Shown here piece after piece: positions 60,066 through 64,000 of a DNA stretch of 64,000 nt. The notes under the pieces are model-generated. The model was not told where the DNA came from. It did no database searches and saw nothing but the letters and a program-made list of their open reading frames with translations. The position numbers and the translations under genes are program-made. Every line of letters starts with the position of its first letter. Positions within the stretch are counted from its first letter, which is position 1. Source of the stretch: an uncultured Lachnospiraceae bacterium (GTDB lineage: Bacteria > Bacillota > Clostridia > Lachnospirales > Lachnospiraceae); assembly GCA_910584325.1 (NCBI GenBank), contig CAJTZH010000005.1, positions 1 through 64,000 on the forward strand, in the 5' to 3' direction.

Positions 60066-61341
60066 GAAACGTTTTTCTCTACACCTTGATAATTCGGCAA
60101 AAATATATCCCGCGATAAGAACAAAAAAATGGAGCAGCATGTTCCGTCTTTCCGTTACTCTTACGGAACCGGTTGATTTGGATATATTACAGTCAGCGCT
60201 GGATGTTACCGTAAAACGTTTCCCTTCTATTGCCATGGGATTGAAAAAAGGCTTTTTCTGGTATCGTCTTGAAGAAATTGACAAAGCGCCGCAGGTAATT
60301 CCCGAATGTTGGTACCCGTGTTCTAGCATGACAAAAGAGGAAGTCAGAAACTGTGCTTTTAGGGTTATGTATCACGAATCCCGGATATCCGTTGAATTTT
60401 TTCATTCTTTAACAGACGGCAACGGCGGACTAATATTTTTAAAAACACTTACGGCGGAATATCTGTCCCAGAAATATGGTGTGAATATTCCATTTGAAAT
60501 GGGAGTATACGACCGTGCAGAAACGCCAAAAGAAAGCGAATTTGAAGACAGTTTCTTGAAAAATAACGGTTCCGTATCAAAATCCAGGCGGGAAAAAGAC
60601 TCCTATAATATTCGCGGAACCAAAACCGACGGATTTCTTTACTTGACAACCGGGATTATTCAGATAAATGATATCATCAAAGTATCAAAGCAGCACAATG
60701 TTACCCTGACCACCTTTCTTGTATCTGTAATGATTTATTCCGCAATGAAACTGCAAGACGTTGAAACATCTTGCAGGAGTAAGCAAAAACCTGTCAAGAT
60801 TATGATTCCGGTAAATTTAAGAAACTATTTTAACAGTAATTCTATGCGGAATTTTGTACTATACATTACTCCAGGTATAGAAGCGAATACAGGGGAATTT
60901 ACTTTTGATGAAATTGTACAGTTGATACACCATCAAATGAAACTGCAGCTTACCGAAAAACAAATGCGTATGAGAATCACTACAAATGTAAAAGCGGAAA
61001 AAAATAATTTTTTGAAAATACTGCCGCTTTTTATTAAAAATATTGCAATGAAAATTATTTACACCTCTGTCGGGGAAAAGAAATCATGCCTTACTATGTC
61101 AAATCTGGGCATAGTAAAAATACCGGAGGAAATGGAATGTTTTGTGGACAGATTTGATTTTACTTTGGGGGCTCAACTAAAAGGCGTTAATAACTGCGGT
61201 ATCCTCTCATATAAGGATAAGATATATATTAATATGATTAGAAGTATTGAGGAACCTAAGCTTGAAGATATGTTTTTCTCAAATTTATCCGGCATGGGTA
61301 TAGACGTCCTGATAGAAAGAACCCAAAAAGAACAGCAATAA
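60055..61341 (+). CDS. Condensation-fold acyltransferase, alcohol-acetyltransferase-like
   Basis: A 428-residue protein with the two-lobed chloramphenicol-acetyltransferase/condensation fold. The catalytic HxxxD motif is HSLTDG (His117, Asp121), and a floor-loop region follows at VKIMIPVNLRNYF. No carrier protein or adenylation domain is nearby, so it is not part of a peptide synthetase. It more likely transfers acyl groups from CoA to an alcohol, sugar or lipid. Translation is coupled to the esterase (start inside its last codons, with AAGGAGG upstream). A strong hairpin ends the transcript. Confidence 0.78.
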   Translation: MGAEKRFSLHLDNSAKIYPAIRTKKWSSMFRLSVTLTEPVDLDILQSALDVTVKRFPSIAMGLKKGFFWYRLEEIDKAPQVIPECWYPCSSMTKEEVRNCAFRVMYHESRISVEFFHSLTDGNGGLIFLKTLTAEYLSQKYGVNIPFEMGVYDRAETPKESEFEDSFLKNNGSVSKSRREKDSYNIRGTKTDGFLYLTTGIIQINDIIKVSKQHNVTLTTFLVSVMIYSAMKLQDVETSCRSKQKPVKIMIPVNLRNYFNSNSMRNFVLYITPGIEANTGEFTFDEIVQLIHHQMKLQLTEKQMRMRITTNVKAEKNNFLKILPLFIKNIAMKIIYTSVGEKKSCLTMSNLGIVKIPEEMECFVDRFDFTLGAQLKGVNNCGILSYKDKIYINMIRSIEEPKLEDMFFSNLSGMGIDVLIERTQKEQQ

Positions 61342-61353
61342 ATTTGTATATGA

Positions 61354-61399
61354 AAAAGAGACCGTTTTATCGGATAAATCTGATAAAACGGTCTCTTTT
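61354..61399. terminator. Strong bidirectional terminator
   Basis: A perfect 18-bp stem (61354-61371 with 61382-61399) between the acyltransferase and the convergent cold-shock gene, with U-runs on both sides. Confidence 0.9.
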
Positions 61400-61424
61400 C
61401 GGTAATAATTACCGCTGCATTTCA

Positions 61425-61637
61425 TTACGCGACGCAGACATTTATCGCACGTAACTTTCTTGTATCCCTAGGGTCCTGCTCCGTATCAAAAGTAACCTTG
61501 TCACCCTCATTCAGAGATTTAAACCCTGTTGATATAATGGAAGAAAAATGTACAAACACATCTCCGCCTCCGTTATCGTTGCTGATAAACCCAAACCCTT
61601 TTTCCGGATTAAACCACTTTACTGTACCGTTATTCAT
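61425..61637 (-). CDS. Cold-shock RNA-binding protein
   Basis: A 70-residue cold-shock domain. The start is the ATG at 61637 after TTTGGAGG (an in-frame TTG upstream overlaps that site). RNA-binding motifs KGFGFI (RNP1) and VFVHFSSI (RNP2) are intact. It acts as an RNA chaperone. The short insertion in NDNGGGDVF and the Cys near the end are minor differences from CspB. The mRNA has a predicted leader of about 127 bases, as in temperature-regulated csp genes. Confidence 0.95.
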   Translation of the reverse strand: MNNGTVKWFNPEKGFGFISNDNGGGDVFVHFSSIISTGFKSLNEGDKVTFDTEQDPRDTRKLRAINVCVA

Positions 61638-61765
61638 AATCAGTACCTCCAAATTTTATTTTGTAAAAGGAAAATTATACAAAAAAACACATACCTGTGT
61701 AAATCATCAAAATAAAACAAATGACTTACAAAAGTATGTGAGACAATGCAATAAATTCAAATTAC
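61638..61765 (-). promoter_or_regulatory. Long 5' leader of the cold-shock gene
   Basis: About 127 bases, AT-rich, between the predicted transcript start and the start codon. It has a region of imperfect pairing (an ACATACCTGTGT stretch and CATACTTTTGT) and an A/T-rich part before GGAGG. It is the place where a temperature-dependent structure would act. Confidence 0.5.
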
Positions 61766-61771
61766 TAATAA

Positions 61772-61800
61772 AGTATAACACACAAAAAATGACTTGTCAA
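61772..61800 (-). promoter_or_regulatory. Promoter of the cold-shock gene
   Basis: Minus strand: TTGACA (61800-61795), 17-bp spacer, TATACT (61777-61772). Confidence 0.75.
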
Positions 61801-61829
61801 TTAATAAATATATTTGTATGTTCGCAAAT

Positions 61830-63158
61830 TTAAAAATACTGATATTTTTTTCTCTTCCCGATTAAAAACAAAATGGTAACGGCAACTGCCATTACTTCTG
61901 CGGCCACGACTGACCACCAGATTCCATCCAGCGCCCAGAATACCGGAAATATAATTACGGCAGTTACCTGAAACACCAACGTACGCAAAAACGATATCAG
62001 CGCGGATGTCAGCCCGTCGTTGAGCGCCGTAAAAAAAGAAGAGCCAAATATCGCAAACCCGCTGCACAAAAAAGAAAAGGAAAATATAGCAAACGCATGC
62101 ACCGTCATATCCAAAAGCATTTTATCATATCCGACAAACAGCACTGCAAGCGGTCTGCTTAGCAGCTCTCCTGCCCCAAGCATGCATACGGAGAACAGTC
62201 CAATCAAAACGCTGCTTTTCTTCAAAAGACCTTTCAGCTCGCCAATATTATGTGCTCCGTAGTGATACCCGATAACCGGCGCCGTGCCCACAGAATATCC
62301 CAGAAATACTGCCTGAAATATCATACTCACATACATTAAAACGCCATAAGCGGCGATACCGTTCTCTCCCGCATAGTTCATTAACTGGACATTATACATC
62401 ATACTGACAATCGACATCGAAATATTGCTCATTAATTCCGACGAACCGTTCGTACACGTTTTACCTAACGCTTTACCGTCAAACCGGAACCGGACCAGCC
62501 GCAGCAGACTCGTGTTCTTCCCCGCAAAATAAATAACCGGAACCAATCCCCCTACAACCTGACTGAGCGCAGTTGCAGCAGCCGCTCCGGCAGCCCCCCA
62601 AGAAAATACCGCGACAAATAAGGCATCCAGAACCATATTGGTAACACCTGCCGCCAGAGTCACAAAAAGCCCCAGCCTTGGCTTTTGCGCCGTGGCAAAC
62701 AGACATTGAAACTCAAACTGCAGTACATAAAACGGCAGTGCGATTAAAACAATTCTTCCATAAAGAATACACTGTGAAAGCAATTCCCCTTCCGCTCCCA
62801 AAAGACCGGAAACAGACGGCAGAAATACGATACCCAGTATCGCAAGAATAACGCCTACCAACGCAGATATAAAGATATTCATGGAAAAAATTTCATTTGC
62901 CTTTCTTCCTTTTCCCTGCCCCATTGTCAGTGAAATCAACGCGCTTCCGCCTGTGCCGAACATAAACCCGATGCTTCCCAGTATCATAAGGAACGGATAT
63001 ATAAAATTGACTGCCGCAAACGGCGTTTTCCCCGCATAATTCGACACAAAAAATCCATCCACCACACCATAAACAGAAGTAAAAATGAGCATGGCTATAG
63101 ACGGCAGTGTAAATGATAATAATCGTTTGTAATTAAAATGGTCTGATAACTGTATCAT
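61830..63158 (-). CDS. MATE-family efflux transporter under MarR control
   Basis: A 442-residue MATE protein with 12 predicted helices; it begins with DHFNYKRLLSFTLPSIAML and contains YGVVDGFFVSNYAGKTP and the second-half repeat MYVSMIFQAVFLGYSVGTAP. It is of the multidrug/MepA-like branch. It lies 9 bases after the marR gene and shares its promoter, which carries two likely MarR sites. The arrangement points to drug- or metabolite-induced export. Confidence 0.9.
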   Translation of the reverse strand: MIQLSDHFNYKRLLSFTLPSIAMLIFTSVYGVVDGFFVSNYAGKTPFAAVNFIYPFLMILGSIGFMFGTGGSALISLTMGQGKGRKANEIFSMNIFISALVGVILAILGIVFLPSVSGLLGAEGELLSQCILYGRIVLIALPFYVLQFEFQCLFATAQKPRLGLFVTLAAGVTNMVLDALFVAVFSWGAAGAAAATALSQVVGGLVPVIYFAGKNTSLLRLVRFRFDGKALGKTCTNGSSELMSNISMSIVSMMYNVQLMNYAGENGIAAYGVLMYVSMIFQAVFLGYSVGTAPVIGYHYGAHNIGELKGLLKKSSVLIGLFSVCMLGAGELLSRPLAVLFVGYDKMLLDMTVHAFAIFSFSFLCSGFAIFGSSFFTALNDGLTSALISFLRTLVFQVTAVIIFPVFWALDGIWWSVVAAEVMAVAVTILFLIGKRKKYQYF

Positions 63159-63167
63159 AGTTCACCT

Positions 63168-63611
63168 CTAAATTTCTTTCACCTTGTCTTTTAATTCTAT
63201 AAGAAACCGCTCGGTCAATTCAAGATATATCTTTAATTCTTCCTTTGACCATGATTTCAATATATTATTTTCTATTTCAATCAAATTCATTGTCGTACAC
63301 CCTGCAAGCCGTATTCCCTCTTCAGTAAGACATACATCTTTATTTTTTGCCCCTGTCTGTTCCAGTACCACAATTCCCTGCGCTTCCAGTTTTCGAACCG
63401 CCGAATTAATCGTCTGCTTACTGATGCCGGAACGTTTGCAAATTTCCTGCAGCGGACATCTGTCCCCTTTATCATAATCGCAAATTACATAAAGAATCTG
63501 CATCGCGCTATCCGAAAGTCCCATTCTCAGCGCTGCCTCATGATATGTGGCATCCGTTTCACTGATAAGATAATTAAATCGTTTCATTTCTCTGGAAATA
63601 TGGTTATTCAT
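63168..63611 (-). CDS. MarR-family repressor
   Basis: About 147 residues from the ATG at 63611, which has TGGAGG 8 bases upstream (an ATG 15 bases earlier lies in front of that site). It has the MarR winged helix: LQEICKRSGISKQTINSAVRKLEAQGIVVLEQ (quoted in two overlapping parts: LQEICKRSGISKQTI and VRKLEAQGIVVL), followed by long C-terminal dimer helices. It probably represses itself and the MATE gene. Two similar 19-base sites lie in and just after the promoter. Confidence 0.92.
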   Translation of the reverse strand: MNNHISREMKRFNYLISETDATYHEAALRMGLSDSAMQILYVICDYDKGDRCPLQEICKRSGISKQTINSAVRKLEAQGIVVLEQTGAKNKDVCLTEEGIRLAGCTTMNLIEIENNILKSWSKEELKIYLELTERFLIELKDKVKEI

Positions 63612-63656
63612 CAGACACCTCCACATTTAACGAAATATTGTAGTGTAATTATTCTA

Positions 63657-63709
63657 CATAGTACGAAATCATACCAATAAAGTATAGTACTATTTCATAC
63701 CAATGTCAA
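63657..63709 (-). promoter_or_regulatory. marR-MATE promoter with two tandem operator-like sites
   Basis: Minus strand: TTGACA (63709-63704), 17-bp spacer, TATACT (63686-63681). Two 19-base elements agree at 15 positions: one at 63683-63701, between the -35 and -10, the other at 63657-63675, over the transcript start. Each contains ATAGTAC and TCATACC. Confidence 0.75.
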
Positions 63710-63745
63710 GTACATTTTTTAATTAAACATATATTTTCCCACTAC

Positions 63746-63780
63746 AAAAGAGGATACCCGGCTTTCACCGTGCATCCTCT
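63746..63780 (-). terminator. Terminator of the right-edge gene
   Basis: A 7-bp stem (63749-63755 with 63774-63780), with a few inner pairs, followed by four U on the minus strand. It lies 30 bases after the stop codon of the partial gene. Confidence 0.65.
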
Positions 63781-63809
63781 CCGTTTATCATTTCATCATT
63801 TCTTCTTTT

Positions 63810-64000
63810 TTAATTTCCCGTTTTAAAGGATATATAATACAAATGACTTTCTCCCGATTGTTTTGTAACCGTAACGGTTCCCGCCGAAACTTTCATTGTC
63901 ACAACACCGCTTGAATCAACTGTTACCGCTGTTCCGTTAACATTTACCGTGTTACCTGCATTTTTTTGCGAGAACACCAATGTCAGCGTGCCGTCTGACG
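63810..64000 (-). CDS. C-terminal end of a secreted protein, cut by the right edge
   Basis: The minus-strand frame is open from the window edge to TAA at 63812-63810, about 62 residues. It is beta-rich and Thr/Val-rich (NAGNTVNVNGTAVTVDSSG) and ends in SGESHLYYISFKTGN. Such ends are typical of large secreted carbohydrate-active enzymes, including pectate lyases, where a small beta domain closes the protein. The family remains uncertain because the catalytic part lies outside the window. The codon use and terminator show a real gene. Confidence 0.7.
   Translation of the reverse strand, partial: SDGTLTLVFSQKNAGNTVNVNGTAVTVDSSGVVTMKVSAGTVTVTKQSGESHLYYISFKTGN

Overview
The window looks like chromosomal DNA from an anaerobic, endospore-forming, flagellated Firmicute, most likely a Clostridia member close to Lachnospiraceae. 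The evidence is an intact spoIIAA-spoIIAB-sigF operon, spoVAD-spoVAE, a LysM-GH18 spore-type hydrolase, a flagellin behind a textbook sigma-28 promoter, strong GGAGG ribosome binding sites, many sigma-A promoters with 17-bp spacers, and a set of pectin-oligosaccharide genes. The family assignment is inference. There are no rRNA genes, CRISPR arrays or intact insertion sequences.

Layout. 0-0.6 kb: remnants (the tail of an unrecognised gene and a broken FtsX-type permease). 0.6-8.5 kb: corA with a cell-surface 5'-nucleotidase, an orphan 95-aa gene with its own promoter and terminator, leuCD, a membrane-bound XRE regulator, a lipoprotein and a protease-propeptide-like protein. 8.7-13.7 kb: a permease/ATPase/response regulator/histidine kinase module whose permease is split by one base in a nine-base homopolymer. 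13.9-15.4 kb: the forespore sigma operon. 15.5-20 kb: folC linked to three poorly described genes (zinc-ribbon/TPR membrane protein, 52-aa protein, coiled-coil protein). 20-32 kb: an aldose epimerase, then a pectin/rhamnogalacturonan locus: binding protein, two permeases (one with an unusual zinc-ribbon membrane extension), acetylesterase, ankyrin-GH43 fusion, a helical protein, GH28 and an ABC exporter. None of the enzymes has a signal peptide, so oligosaccharides are probably imported and cut inside the cell.

32.5-46 kb: PAP2 phosphatase, YigZ, a class A PBP, spoVAE/spoVAD, ilvE, a BI-1 protein, the spore-type GH18 enzyme, and a metY/SGNH/acyltransferase/MATE run. 46-50.4 kb: a PadR-HAAS-membrane protein operon, tRNA-Gly, flagellin and a TipAL-type MerR regulator. 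50.5-53.2 kb: a patch of small genes in which three of seven are decayed (HTH regulator, YdeI, DUF3781). 53.2-61.4 kb: a complete opp peptide transporter followed by an HSL-family esterase and a condensation-fold acyltransferase. 61.4-64 kb: a cold-shock gene with a long leader, a MarR-controlled MATE exporter with two tandem operators, and the end of a secreted protein running off the right edge.

The least-described parts are the coiled-coil/52-aa/TPR genes around folC, the zinc-ribbon sugar permease, the ankyrin-GH43 fusion, the 95-aa gene, and the spoVAD ribosome binding site buried in the ilvE terminator. I see no single large unknown multi-gene system comparable to a new defence island.
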